DNA from: Opitutia bacterium
GTDB lineage: Bacteria > Verrucomicrobiota > Verrucomicrobiia > Opitutales > Opitutaceae
Assembly: GCA_947474365.1 (NCBI GenBank)
Contig: CANJIU010000088.1
Location: forward strand, 1-42,254
DNA length: 42,254 bases
Reading direction: 5' to 3'
Shown here: positions 32,908-42,206 of the stretch, piece after piece
How positions within the stretch are numbered: the first letter of the stretch is position 1
How the letters are laid out: each line of letters starts with the position of its first letter
Position numbers and translations under genes: made by a program
Notes under the pieces: generated by a model
Told to the model about the DNA's origin: nothing
What the model saw: the letters and a program-made list of their open reading frames with translations, nothing else
Database searches by the model: none

Positions 32908-35900
32908 ATGATCCCCTTTCCCATGCGTCGTCGTGCATCGCTCCGGCTCTCCCTGCGCGGATTCTGCCTCGTAATGGCGTTACGATTGTTCGCTGGTGCG
33001 GCTGAACCTGCGACACTTCCCACTCCGAAAGAGGTGGCGGCTAATCCGGAAACGCGCGACATCGTCACGCTCTCGCCCTTCACCGTCACCTCGGACAGCA
33101 GTCGCGGCTACCTCGCCACCCAGACCCTCAATGGCACGCGGCTCAATTCCGCCATTCGCGACGTGGGTGCGGCGATGAGCATCTTCACGGATCAGCTTCT
33201 CGACGACCTTGCCGCCAGCAGCGTGACCGACATCGCGAACTTTGCGCCGAACACGGATCAGTTTGTCGGCAACGTCAACGACACCTCGGGCAACGGCAAT
33301 TCCTTCCTCACCACGCAGAGCCCGCAATTTGTCACGCGCGGCGGCGCCACGTCGCTGATCAGCCAGGATTTTTTCAGCACGCCGAGCATTCCGCCCGACC
33401 GCTACAACGCCGAGAATTTCACGTTCACCCGCGGTCCCAACTCAATCCTCTTCGGCCTGGGCAACCCCTCGGGCGCGTTCACGTCGTCGACCAAGCGCGC
33501 TCTCTTCAAAAACACGTACAACCTCGAGGTGCGCGGTGATCAGGAGGGCGGATTGCGCGCGACCGTCGACCTGAACCGCGTACTCGTTCCCGGAAAACTC
33601 GCGTTGCGCTACGCCGGGCTCCACGAGGACAGCGAGGGCTTTCGCGACCCGAGCAACAACAAGCAGCGCCGCCACTTCCTCACCGCGCGCTACACGCCGT
33701 TCCGGACGACCTCGGTGCGGTTATACTTCGAGGACGGGAACTTCACGACCCTCGCCATCCGCCCCTGGCCAACCTATGACGGCATCACGCCGTGGATCGA
33801 CGCCGGCCGCCCGCTGCTCGCGACCGCCGGCAGCGGGCGCACCGCCGTGGCGGGCATCCAGAATGCCTATGGGGCTGCGGCGCAGAGCCTCGTCGTCACG
33901 GACAACACCCTCGCCGGCACCGTGGTGCCGCCGATGAGCTGGCTCAATCAGGGCCGCAGCGCGAATCCGGCGTATCCAAATTATCCGAACCTCGCCACTT
34001 TCCGCTCGCTGGTGAATCCCGCGCTCTTTCCGTTGAACGCCAACGTCGTGGGCGCCGGCTCGCAACGCGACGTGAAGTTTCACACTGCCTCGGCTGTCTG
34101 GGAGCAGGAGCTGTGGCGCGACTTCTTCATCGAGGCCGCGGTGAACCGCTCGCTCAGCGACGCCTTGGTCAACGCCTCCGTCGGCGGTCAGAATGACCGT
34201 CCGTACGTCGACGTGAACCGCCAGCTGCCGAACGGCACGCCGAATCCCAACGTCGGCATGCTCTACGCCGACTCCTTCGCCAACGTGCTCCCCAACAAAC
34301 TCGTGAGCACGACAACGCGGCTGATGCTCTCCTACGACCTCGATTTCGCCAAGCTCTGGGCGAAACACGGCGCGTGGTTCGGCCGCCACCGGATCGCGGC
34401 GTTCGCCGAGAACGGTGTGTCCGACACCTGGGGCAGCCAAAATCCTTCGCAAAACGCCACGCCCCTGCCGGGGGCCTCGCCCTCGATCCTTGACCTGACC
34501 AACCGGGTGCTCTTCCGCTTCTATCTCGATCCGGCGCGCGGCGTGACCACGACGGGCTTCAACGCGCCGGACCGCTACCCGATCATCTTCGCCAATGACC
34601 CGCTGCCCACCCGCAATCCCACCGGCGTGACGCCGATCCAGGCCGCCATCTTCGGCGGCACGGTCGTGAACACGCACGTGCTCACGCGCGCCTTTGCCAC
34701 CCAGAGCTCGTTCTGGAACGGGCGGATCGTCGGCACCTTTGGTCTGCGCGAGGACACGCAGATCACGTACCGCGCGACGCTGACGGACTTTGATCCGTAT
34801 CGCGACGCGCGGGGACTCTATCCGAACCCGCGGGGCTTCGATGCGAAGCGGCACTTTCCAGCCAGCCGGCTGCAGGCGGCGGGCGAAACGTACACCCGCG
34901 GCGTGGTGTTCCACGCGTTGCCGTGGGTCAGCCTATATTTCAACCAGTCGAACAACCTCCAGCCCAACTCGACCCAGCGCGACGTCGCCGGCCGACTGCT
35001 CGCCAACCCTGAGGGTCAGGGGCGGGACTACGGGCTGAAGTTCAGCCTCGCCGGGGGCCGCATCGTGGGCGACCTGACCTACTACAAGAACTACGGCCGG
35101 AACCGTCCCGATCAGACGGTGGCCAACGGCCTGCACGGCAATTTCCAGAACGACATCAACTCAATCTGGAACACCCTGGCCGCGCGCGAGAACAAGCCGG
35201 AGTATCAAAACAACCCGTACGCCTATCCGTTCTCGGTGTGGTTCGACACCAGCACCGGTTACTCCGACGGTTACGAGGGAAGCCTGACCTCGAACCTTAC
35301 GCCCGAGTGGCGGCTCACGGTCAACGGCGGCCGCCGCAATCCCGGTGAGACGATCGACCGCGGAATTCTGCTGAAGGGCTATCTCGCGCAGAATCTGGCG
35401 CTCTGGAAGGGCAACGCCGCGTGGATGGCCACGCCCCTGATCGAGGGCTCGTCGGGCGGCGGCACGATCGCGAGCGCCGTCGCGCGGCTGGAGAACACCT
35501 TGGCGAACTTCAACGCCCTCGCCGCGCTGCCGACCGACAGCCTGTTCTCGCCGGAGTGGTCGGCGAATCTCGTCACGAGCTACTCCTTCGCGAAAGAGTC
35601 GCGGCTGAAGGGATTCACGGTCGGCACGAGCGCCAATGTGCGCGGACGCACCGTGATCGGTTTTGCCGAGGACCGAGCGGCCGTCGCGATCGCGGATCGG
35701 CCGTACTACGCGCGGGAATTCATCACCACCGGCGGGTGGATTTCCTACCGGCGGAAGCTGTTTGCCCAGAAACTCGACTGGCGCGTGCAGTTGAACGTCC
35801 GCAACGCGCTCGATGACAATAAAATCTTCCCGCACCGCGCGGTCGACGCGCGCGACGGCACCAACCGCAAGGTGATCGCGCTCTACCGGCTCAACGAGCC

Positions 35901-35937
35901 GCGCACGTTTGTGCTGACGTCGTCCATTGGCTTCTGA
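32908..35937 (+). CDS. TonB-dependent receptor (receptor 3, short N-terminus, Opitutaceae type)
   Basis: 1009 residues. A positively charged n-region (RRRASLRLSLRG) and hydrophobic core form the signal peptide. TonB-box-like VTLSPFTVTSDS follows, then the plug with NGTRLNSAIRDVGAAMSIFT and FTRGPNSILFGLGNPSG. It lacks the CarboxypepD_reg domain of receptors 1 and 2. Its plug is of the FecA/siderophore-like style widespread in Opitutaceae, so it belongs to a different clade. The barrel ends FVLTSSIGF with the terminal Phe. The start is the ATG at 32908, with 32923 as an alternative. The stop overlaps the next ATG by 1 nt (TGATG), tying it to the SGNH hydrolase. The cargo is unknown; a glycan is more likely than iron given the neighbours. 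Confidence 0.92.
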   Translation: MIPFPMRRRASLRLSLRGFCLVMALRLFAGAAEPATLPTPKEVAANPETRDIVTLSPFTVTSDSSRGYLATQTLNGTRLNSAIRDVGAAMSIFTDQLLDDLAASSVTDIANFAPNTDQFVGNVNDTSGNGNSFLTTQSPQFVTRGGATSLISQDFFSTPSIPPDRYNAENFTFTRGPNSILFGLGNPSGAFTSSTKRALFKNTYNLEVRGDQEGGLRATVDLNRVLVPGKLALRYAGLHEDSEGFRDPSNNKQRRHFLTARYTPFRTTSVRLYFEDGNFTTLAIRPWPTYDGITPWIDAGRPLLATAGSGRTAVAGIQNAYGAAAQSLVVTDNTLAGTVVPPMSWLNQGRSANPAYPNYPNLATFRSLVNPALFPLNANVVGAGSQRDVKFHTASAVWEQELWRDFFIEAAVNRSLSDALVNASVGGQNDRPYVDVNRQLPNGTPNPNVGMLYADSFANVLPNKLVSTTTRLMLSYDLDFAKLWAKHGAWFGRHRIAAFAENGVSDTWGSQNPSQNATPLPGASPSILDLTNRVLFRFYLDPARGVTTTGFNAPDRYPIIFANDPLPTRNPTGVTPIQAAIFGGTVVNTHVLTRAFATQSSFWNGRIVGTFGLREDTQITYRATLTDFDPYRDARGLYPNPRGFDAKRHFPASRLQAAGETYTRGVVFHALPWVSLYFNQSNNLQPNSTQRDVAGRLLANPEGQGRDYGLKFSLAGGRIVGDLTYYKNYGRNRPDQTVANGLHGNFQNDINSIWNTLAARENKPEYQNNPYAYPFSVWFDTSTGYSDGYEGSLTSNLTPEWRLTVNGGRRNPGETIDRGILLKGYLAQNLALWKGNAAWMATPLIEGSSGGGTIASAVARLENTLANFNALAALPTDSLFSPEWSANLVTSYSFAKESRLKGFTVGTSANVRGRTVIGFAEDRAAVAIADRPYYAREFITTGGWISYRRKLFAQKLDWRVQLNVRNALDDNKIFPHRAVDARDGTNRKVIALYRLNEPRTFVLTSSIGF

Positions 35938-37316
35938 TGGACACCGCGCGCACCACCTCCGCGCCCACCTCCCGTCGCCGGTTTCTGGCGGCATCGGGCA
36001 TCGCCGGAGTGGCTCTAGCGACCCGCACGTGGGGAGCGAGTGCCGACGTGGACATCGCGCCGTTCCGGATTGAAGGCGATCGACTCGTGGTGCCGGCGGC
36101 GACGTATGCCGTGCCGGGGCAAAAGGTGGTCGTGAAAACACCGGCGTCGCTGCGGATCGATCCCGTCGATGTCGTCACCGTGCGCGACGAGGAGTTGCTG
36201 TTGTCCGAGAAGAAGCCGAGCGGGTTCTTCGTTGGGACGCAGTTGAAGGGCACGAAGGCGAAGAACATCGGGGCCTTTCGCGGGTTGATCGAAGATAGCG
36301 TGAGTCTGTGCGATGCCTCCGGCCGGGCCTTGGTCAAGGGCGATGACTATTTCGTGGCCGCGCCGTTCGCGCTGCTGGGCATCGGACCGAAATCGCGCGT
36401 CACGCCCGCCACGCCCGTCTTCGCGACCTACTCGCATTACGCGCAACGGATCGACGCGGTGGTGGTCGACGCGCAGGGAAGGGTGCGCCTCGTGCGCGGC
36501 ACGCCGCACCTCGTTACCCCCGAACCGCCGCCCGCGCCGGCCGGCGCCACGACGATTGCGCACGTTTACCGGCCGTTCCGCGGCACGACGTTGGAGGCGG
36601 CCCATGTTTTTCCGATCACCGCGCGCGCGGCGGACGCACCGACGGTGACCAGTGCCGGCCGCGTGCCGAAGACGCTGCGCAAACTCCAGCGCGGAGAGCC
36701 CGTGACGGTCGTGTGCTGGGGCGATTCGATCACGGTGGGCGCCGACGTGAATCCAGAGGAGGCGTGGGCCAACCTCCTGCTGACCGAGCTCACCCGCACC
36801 TTTCCCCGGGCGGCGATCACGCACCGGAATCACAGTATCGGAGGAACCAAGACGGCGCAGTGGCTGCACAACGGCGACTATCCCGGCCTGCCCAAGCAGA
36901 ATGCCGAAAAGTGCCGCTTCGAAAACGTGCTGAACGAGAAGCCGGATCTCGTGGTGATGGAGTTTCTCAACGACATCGTCTTCGCGGAAGATGTGCTGCG
37001 GAAGACCTACGACGCGATTGATGCGCAGTTCCGGGCGCGGGGCATCGAGTGGGTCATCGTGACGCCGAGCCAGAAGATTCCCGAGAGTTTCGATCTGGCG
37101 GAAATGAAGGACGGACAGCCGCGGTTGCTGGATCGTTTCCTCCGCGAGTTCGCCGCCGCGCGCGGATATGCCCTGGCCGATACGGCGGCGCGCTGGAAGC
37201 ACCTGCAGCGCGAGGGCATCCCGTATTTCGCTCTCTTCAACAACGGCTACAACCACCCGAATGCCTTCGGTCACCGGCTCTTCGTCGAGGAGATCCTGAA
37301 ATGTTTTCGGGCCTGA
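35937..37316 (+). CDS. Tat-exported SGNH/GDSL hydrolase
   Basis: 459 residues. The Tat signal is TSRRRFLAASGIAGVALA (about 11-28). A beta-rich N-terminal part of about 220 residues is followed by an SGNH esterase from about 255. The nucleophile is in WGDSITVG (S264), then SIGGTKTAQW (Gly block), MEFLNDIV (Asn block) and NHPNAFGH with the catalytic His. The usual DxxH Asp position reads N-x-x-H, so the triad may lack its Asp. It probably removes acetyl or other esters from glycans. It is translationally coupled to receptor 3 and overlaps the next gene's start by 16 nt. Confidence 0.85.
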   Translation: MDTARTTSAPTSRRRFLAASGIAGVALATRTWGASADVDIAPFRIEGDRLVVPAATYAVPGQKVVVKTPASLRIDPVDVVTVRDEELLLSEKKPSGFFVGTQLKGTKAKNIGAFRGLIEDSVSLCDASGRALVKGDDYFVAAPFALLGIGPKSRVTPATPVFATYSHYAQRIDAVVVDAQGRVRLVRGTPHLVTPEPPPAPAGATTIAHVYRPFRGTTLEAAHVFPITARAADAPTVTSAGRVPKTLRKLQRGEPVTVVCWGDSITVGADVNPEEAWANLLLTELTRTFPRAAITHRNHSIGGTKTAQWLHNGDYPGLPKQNAEKCRFENVLNEKPDLVVMEFLNDIVFAEDVLRKTYDAIDAQFRARGIEWVIVTPSQKIPESFDLAEMKDGQPRLLDRFLREFAAARGYALADTAARWKHLQREGIPYFALFNNGYNHPNAFGHRLFVEEILKCFRA

Positions 37317-38582
37317 CGACGCGGCGAACGACGATGACCACCTGGCCGCGCTTGGGAGCGGTGGCGTTGCTCTTGGCGGTGGTCTGGTGCGGCGGCCCGG
37401 TGCGAGCGGGGGCGGCGAATCCGCCGACGCTTCCTTCTGCCGGGTATGTACCCGCACCGCAGCCGGTGGACACGGGGCGCTACCTGATCGGGGCGGTGAT
37501 GTGTCCGCTGTGGCAAGGCGGGCGGCGGTGGGGCGATTTGGTCGCGTATCCGGAGCGGAAACCGGCGTTGGGCTGGTATGACGAAGGTGATCCAGAGGTC
37601 ACCGACTGGGAAATCAGCTGGGCGCTCGACCACGGGATCTCGTTTTTCATGGTGTGCTGGTACCGGGCGAAGGACAATTTCGCCGAGCCGGCGGTGCGTC
37701 CCGCCCTCGGGCACTGGCTTCACGACGGGTTGCCGCGCAGCCGTTATGGCGACCGGTTCAAGTTCGCGATCATGTGGGAGAACGCGAACAAACAGTACGC
37801 CAACCCCACGTCGGAGGCGGATCTGCTCACGAAGCTCGTGCCGTTTTGGATCGAGAATTATTTCCGTCGGGCGAACTACCTCGTGATCGACGGCCGGCCC
37901 GTCTTCTCGATTTACAGTCCGGAAAAATTCGTTCGCGAACTCGGTGGCGAGGCGCTGGCCGCCGCCGCGATCGAGGCGATGCGGGCCGCCTGCGTGCGCG
38001 CTGGTTTCAAGGGGCTGCACCTGCTCGGCCAGTATTGTTGGGGCGAGCCGAAGAAACTGCAGGAACTCGCCGGCGAGGTTCGCCGGATCGGGATGGATGC
38101 GAGCTGGGCCTACCATTGGCCGACGTTCACCGGCGCCTTTCGAAACAATCTCCGACCGAGCGGTTCGGAAGCCATTGCCGCGCAGGAGCGGCTCTGGCAA
38201 ACGCAGCCGCCAGCCACATGTACTCACGCTCTCGATGGGCTGGGATTCACGTCCGTGGCGCTCGTCGTATTCCAAAGTGCAGTGGCGGCTCACACCGGCG
38301 GAATTCGGCACGCTTTGCCGTCGGGCCAAGACGCTGCTGGATCAGCGTCCGGCGGGCGGACTAGAATCCCGCCTCGTGCTGCTGGACAACTGGAACGAGT
38401 TCGGCGAAGGGCATTACCTTTTTCCGACGCGTGAATTTGGCTTCGGTTATCTCGATGCGGTGCGCGAGGTGTTTGCGCCGGGGGCTGCGGAGCATCGGGA
38501 TGTCACGCCGGATGACCTGGGGCGCGGCCCGTACGACTCCCAGTACCGTTTTTGGCTCAAACAATCAAAACCCGACCGATGA
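37301..38582 (+). pseudogene. WbsX / GH99-like glycosidase gene broken by one frameshift
   Basis: The first frame, from ATG 37301 (GAGGAG at 37287-37292 ends 8 nt upstream), encodes a signal peptide and then YLIGAVMCPLWQGG, HGISFFMVCWYRA, FAIMWENANKQYA and MDASWAYHWPTF. These match the WbsX family of GH99-like TIM barrels. Near 38205-38216 this frame turns to nonsense. The next frame continues the family: HVLTLSMGWDSRPW, LLDNWNEFGEGHYLFPTRE and GFGYLDAVREVF, up to the stop at 38580-38582. One base too many in the window (or two lost) explains it. With the frame restored the protein would be about 427 residues, an endo-mannosidase-like or related hydrolase. It could be a recent mutation or a sequencing error, since both halves look intact. 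Confidence 0.82.
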
Positions 38583-38599
38583 GGGTGCCGCCGGTGGCG

Positions 38600-40990
38600 T
38601 TAATTGTCCCCGATCCAGCGTGCATCCAGAATCCAACCACGAAAGCCGCGGATGGAGCCCAGCCCAAAGGGATTGCGGCCGATGTTTTCGCTGCCGGCGC
38701 CGAAGGCGCTGCACTCGGCCATTCCTCGCAAAACCTCCTCGCCGTTCACCCGCAGAATGACCTCGCCGCGGGCCGCGTTGCTGAAGATACGGCTGGCGCA
38801 GGACGGCAGGACGATCTCGATGCGGTGCTCGACCCCGGGAGCGAGCCGGAGCGGCTTCGTGGTGAGCGGCGGCGTGCCGTGGTGTTCAAATTTCAGGAAA
38901 ACGCGTCCGTCGCCGGCGTGGCCGACCGCGACGAGGTCCGAGGCGTACATGGGACCGGAGGAAAACAGCGGCTCTCCTTCGGAGGCCAGGGGCGTCGGCA
39001 GGATCACGCGCAGATGTAGGGTGCCGCCGCGTGGCCAGCCGGGTTCCTCGGCCTGGGGCACCTCATCGCGGCGAAACAGCCGCTTGCCTGTGCTCCGCAC
39101 CTCGCCGGAGAAATCCGCTGGCACCGCGCCGCCGGGCTTCGTGCCCGGAGGCAGTGCATCGACGATCAGGCCCAGCGCGCGACCGCCGCTAAACCACACC
39201 GACACGCTCGATCGCTCCCGGAATTCCTCCAGCTGGCGCAGCCCGTGGCTGACCACCTGTGGCGCGCCGTAGAGCGAAGGCAGCTGAAGTTCCACCGTAT
39301 GGGTGTGGCCCAATTCCCACGTCAGGGGCCGGCCCCAGCGCACGGGTGATGCGCCCCGCCGGTAGCCGAAGCGCAACTCCCGGTCGGCCAAGTGTTCGAT
39401 CAAGAGGTGTTCGTCCGCCGCGGCCTCGCTGGCGCGCCAGATGGTCTCCACCGTTCGGATCGGCCGCGGCTGAAACCGAACCTTCAGCACCCGCGGTCCC
39501 TCGAAGACACCCGTCCAGACGCCGATTCGTGACAACGTCTCGTGGCAGGCGTGCTCCAATGGCAACCAACGGGCCGGATTGTCGCGGCTGAAGGTGTTGT
39601 TGTGATAATTGAAGCTGACCAACGCCCCCATGGGCACGGTCGCGGTGGCGAGGACCACCGTCGGCAGGAAAATCCAGAATCCCCCGCGTACCTGTTGTGC
39701 CCAGCGCTCAACTCCGAGCCAGCCGCACAAGGCGAGGAGCGCCAGGGCCGGCGCAAACTCGGCGAGATAGCGCTCGGTGGTGGAAAAAAACGTCAGCAGG
39801 AACAGGCCGACGCCCAGGTAGAGTCCGGCGATGGCACCCACGGTCGCGCCCATCGTCTGCCGTTCGGCCCCGGATCTTCGCCATCCCACAAGCGGTGCCG
39901 CCAGGGCTAGCCACAGAAATGGAAACGTCACGCCGAGTCCGCACATCTCCTCGCTCCCGGCATAGTCCGGAATGGTCCAACTGGGAGTCTGGGCCGACAC
40001 GAACGGAAATTCCCACGACCAGCGCAGGGGAAACAGGTAGTAGACGCGAAGATTGTGCCAGACGTAGTCGAGGCCGAAATGCCGGTTGCTGAGTTCGCGG
40101 GCCGAGGTGAGTTGGAAATTCTGGCCGAATTCGAGCGGGTGGTCGAAACGCGCGTAGTTGTGGGCCAGCACGGCAGCTCCGCACAGCACAAGGCCGACGG
40201 ACGCCGCCATGACATAGCGCCACGCGTTGCGCCTCGGCTGCGGGTCGCGACGGATGAGCAGCCACAACGGCGCCAGCAGCAGCGCGCCGCCGAAGAGAGT
40301 GGGCGGTCGCGAGGCCACCGCGAGTCCGAGGCAAAGTCCCGCGAGTCCGAGCGCGGTCAGCGGACGTCGCCCGTCGATCGCCGCTTGCGCCGCGACCAGC
40401 GCGAGCATGGCAAACGCAAAGCCGGCGGCGATTGGCAGCTCCCACACCATCGGCCTTCGTTCCAGGGCGAGCACGTGTGTCCCCAGGCCGAGGACGAGGA
40501 TGCCGAGGGCGCCCGTCCAGACGTTGCTCCACGGGAAGTGGCGTCGGCGCAGGACGAGCCACACCCGGCTCGCCGCCAGGAATCCCACGAGGCAGAAAAA
40601 CAGGACCGCTCCCCCCGTCGGAAGTGGATGTCCGGTGATGACCGCGTAGGGCAACATCAGGACCAGCACCGGCACCACGCCGAAATAGACGTAGTAGTGC
40701 CCGCGATAATACGACGCGTCCGGCAAGCGGTACGGCCCATTCTGCGCCGGATCGTAGGGATCCGTCAGCGCGATCAGTTCCTTCGGCGGCTCCTTGTCGA
40801 GATGCAGGTGACCCTTTTGGTAGCCCCGCACCAGCAGGCTGTAGAGGTCCTCCGAGCGCTCCGGTCCCAGACCGCCCGCCGAGTCGACCGTCCAGCCGTA
40901 GAACCAGACGATGGCGGCGATCGCCATGAACGATAGCGCCCGGTCGATCCCGAGCCGCCACGACCGTCCTGCTCCGGGCGGGGGCGTCAT
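38600..40990 (-). CDS. Large polytopic membrane protein, GT-C-like, with C-terminal sandwich domain
   Basis: 796 residues. Roughly the first 480 hold about 10 hydrophobic segments, for example ALSFMAIAAIVWFYGWTV, YVYFGVVPVLVLMLPYAVI and FWIFLPTVVLATATV. The rest is soluble. Loop motifs GYQKGHLHLDKEPP and NYARFDHPLEFGQNFQ recall GT-C glycosyltransferase-type membrane proteins that use polyprenyl-linked sugars, but the exact family is not recognised. The C-terminal about 200 residues contain GVEHRIEIVLP, VILRVNGEEVL and RGFRGWILDARW, the pattern of a laminin-G/concanavalin sandwich. The start is the ATG at 40990; the gene converges on the broken WbsX gene with 17 bp between. No link to the glycan operons is evident. 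Confidence 0.75.
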   Translation of the reverse strand: MTPPPGAGRSWRLGIDRALSFMAIAAIVWFYGWTVDSAGGLGPERSEDLYSLLVRGYQKGHLHLDKEPPKELIALTDPYDPAQNGPYRLPDASYYRGHYYVYFGVVPVLVLMLPYAVITGHPLPTGGAVLFFCLVGFLAASRVWLVLRRRHFPWSNVWTGALGILVLGLGTHVLALERRPMVWELPIAAGFAFAMLALVAAQAAIDGRRPLTALGLAGLCLGLAVASRPPTLFGGALLLAPLWLLIRRDPQPRRNAWRYVMAASVGLVLCGAAVLAHNYARFDHPLEFGQNFQLTSARELSNRHFGLDYVWHNLRVYYLFPLRWSWEFPFVSAQTPSWTIPDYAGSEEMCGLGVTFPFLWLALAAPLVGWRRSGAERQTMGATVGAIAGLYLGVGLFLLTFFSTTERYLAEFAPALALLALCGWLGVERWAQQVRGGFWIFLPTVVLATATVPMGALVSFNYHNNTFSRDNPARWLPLEHACHETLSRIGVWTGVFEGPRVLKVRFQPRPIRTVETIWRASEAAADEHLLIEHLADRELRFGYRRGASPVRWGRPLTWELGHTHTVELQLPSLYGAPQVVSHGLRQLEEFRERSSVSVWFSGGRALGLIVDALPPGTKPGGAVPADFSGEVRSTGKRLFRRDEVPQAEEPGWPRGGTLHLRVILPTPLASEGEPLFSSGPMYASDLVAVGHAGDGRVFLKFEHHGTPPLTTKPLRLAPGVEHRIEIVLPSCASRIFSNAARGEVILRVNGEEVLRGMAECSAFGAGSENIGRNPFGLGSIRGFRGWILDARWIGDN

Positions 40991-41267
40991 TTTCGGAATT
41001 GTCCGGCCTCACCACGGACGGGCCTGATGCAGGATGCCCGTTGCCCGTGGGGCTTGTTTTCGCGGTAGCGGGTGATCGTCCCACCGAGTGAAAGCGTGGG
41101 GTTTGACAGGTTCGGCATGAGACTCGGAGACGAGCTTTGAAGCTCTCGCCGAATTACCAAATCATTTTCCTCCGCGATTCGAGTTTCCTTACGTCCACAA
41201 TCCGCGATGGACTTTAGGAATTCCTCGTTAGACAAGTCTTGGCCCTGCACGTTAACCCGCTTTCTCC
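40991..41267. other. Divergent intergenic region
   Basis: It holds promoters for the leftward membrane protein and rightward DUF1080 gene. A small perfect inverted repeat, GAGCTT-TG-AAGCTC, lies at 41132-41145. TTGACA at 41103-41108 has no matching -10 at a normal distance. No gene was seen. Confidence 0.35.
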
Positions 41268-41966
41268 ATGCTCAAACAACTCGCCCTGGCCGCGCTCGCG
41301 GCACTTACCCTCACTTCTGCCCCGGCTGCCGACAAAGGCGGCTGGGTCTCCTTGTTCAATGGCAAGGATCTGACCGGCTGGAAATCCAACGACGAAGTCC
41401 CCAACGTCTTCTCCGTCGAAAACGGCGAACTAAAGGTCAGCGGCGGCCGCGCCCACCTGTTCTACATGGGCAAGAACGGCGACGCGAAGTTCAAGAACTT
41501 CGAACTCAAGCTCAAGGTGAAGACCACGCCCGGTTCCAACAGCGGCGTGTACGTCGCCACCCGTTATCAGGACAAGGGCTGGCCGGACGCCGGTTATGAG
41601 TGCCAGGTCAACAGCACGCATACCGACCCGAAAAAAACCGGCAGCCTCTACGGCGTGATCAACATCCTCGCGCTGGCTCCCGGTCAGAAGGAACCGCCGG
41701 GCGGCAAGCACATCAAGGTGGACGCGGCGCCGAGCAAGGACGGGGTGTGGTTCGACTATTACATCAAGGTAGAGGGGAAGCACATCACCCTCAAGGTCGA
41801 CGGCAAGACCACCGTCGAATTCACCGAGCCCGAGGGTTGGGATCCGGCCAAGGAATTGAAGGGCATGCCGGGCCGCAAACTCGCCGAGGGCACGATCGCC
41901 CTGCAGGCGCACGACCCGAAGAGCACGACGTTCTACAAGGATATCTCGATTCGCCCGCTCAAGTAA
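41268..41966 (+). CDS. Secreted DUF1080 protein
   Basis: 232 residues with a signal peptide (MLKQLALAALAALTLTSAPA). A complete DUF1080 domain follows: WVSLFNGKDLTGWKSND, FSVENGELKVSGG, FELKLKVKTTPGSNSGVY, YECQVNS, WFDYYIKVEGKHITLKVDG and the closing IALQAHDPKSTTFYKDISI. It has the most canonical sequence of the DUF1080 proteins in this window. The gene stands alone, with its own upstream region and a strong terminator after it, so it is probably monocistronic. By family it should act on 3-keto-glycosides; an oxidoreductase partner would be needed from elsewhere, such as 5425-7905. No Shine-Dalgarno is visible before the ATG. Confidence 0.9.
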   Translation: MLKQLALAALAALTLTSAPAADKGGWVSLFNGKDLTGWKSNDEVPNVFSVENGELKVSGGRAHLFYMGKNGDAKFKNFELKLKVKTTPGSNSGVYVATRYQDKGWPDAGYECQVNSTHTDPKKTGSLYGVINILALAPGQKEPPGGKHIKVDAAPSKDGVWFDYYIKVEGKHITLKVDGKTTVEFTEPEGWDPAKELKGMPGRKLAEGTIALQAHDPKSTTFYKDISIRPLK

Positions 41967-41995
41967 GCGGCTGAGTCAGGGTTTTCGTTTTCCGG

Positions 41996-42026
41996 CGGGC
42001 GTCTGATTCAGACGCCCGTCTTTTTT
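41996..42026 (+). terminator. Rho-independent terminator after the DUF1080 gene
   Basis: CGGGCGTCTGA at 41996-42006 pairs with TCAGACGCCCG at 42008-42018, a perfect stem (the closing bases form the loop). It is followed by TCTTTTTTG with six T in a row. It lies 30 nt after the stop codon. Confidence 0.9.
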
Positions 42027-42042
42027 GTGCCCGTTGGAACCT

Positions 42043-42068
42043 GGGGACGCGACGCCCCCGTCGCGTGG
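42043..42068. repeat. Palindromic repeat, family B, copy 2
   Basis: Matches the unit at 32651-32676 at 25 of 26 positions; the difference is in the loop (CCCC instead of CCCT). The stem ACGCGACG/CGTCGCGT is unchanged. Confidence 0.8.
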
Positions 42069-42206
42069 TTCGAAACCGCTGCAAGCCGGGCAGCGTCGCC
42101 TCCCCAGCGACCAGAAGGCCAAGCGGAAAAGTATGCACTCGCCACCGTCAGGGGCGGGTTTTCAGTGTGACGCCGTTACCGGTCCCGCCCACGCTCCAGC
42201 CCCGCC

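Noticed and set aside
41103..41108. TTGACA as -35 of the last DUF1080 gene
   Set aside because: No -10-like hexamer at 16-18 bp.
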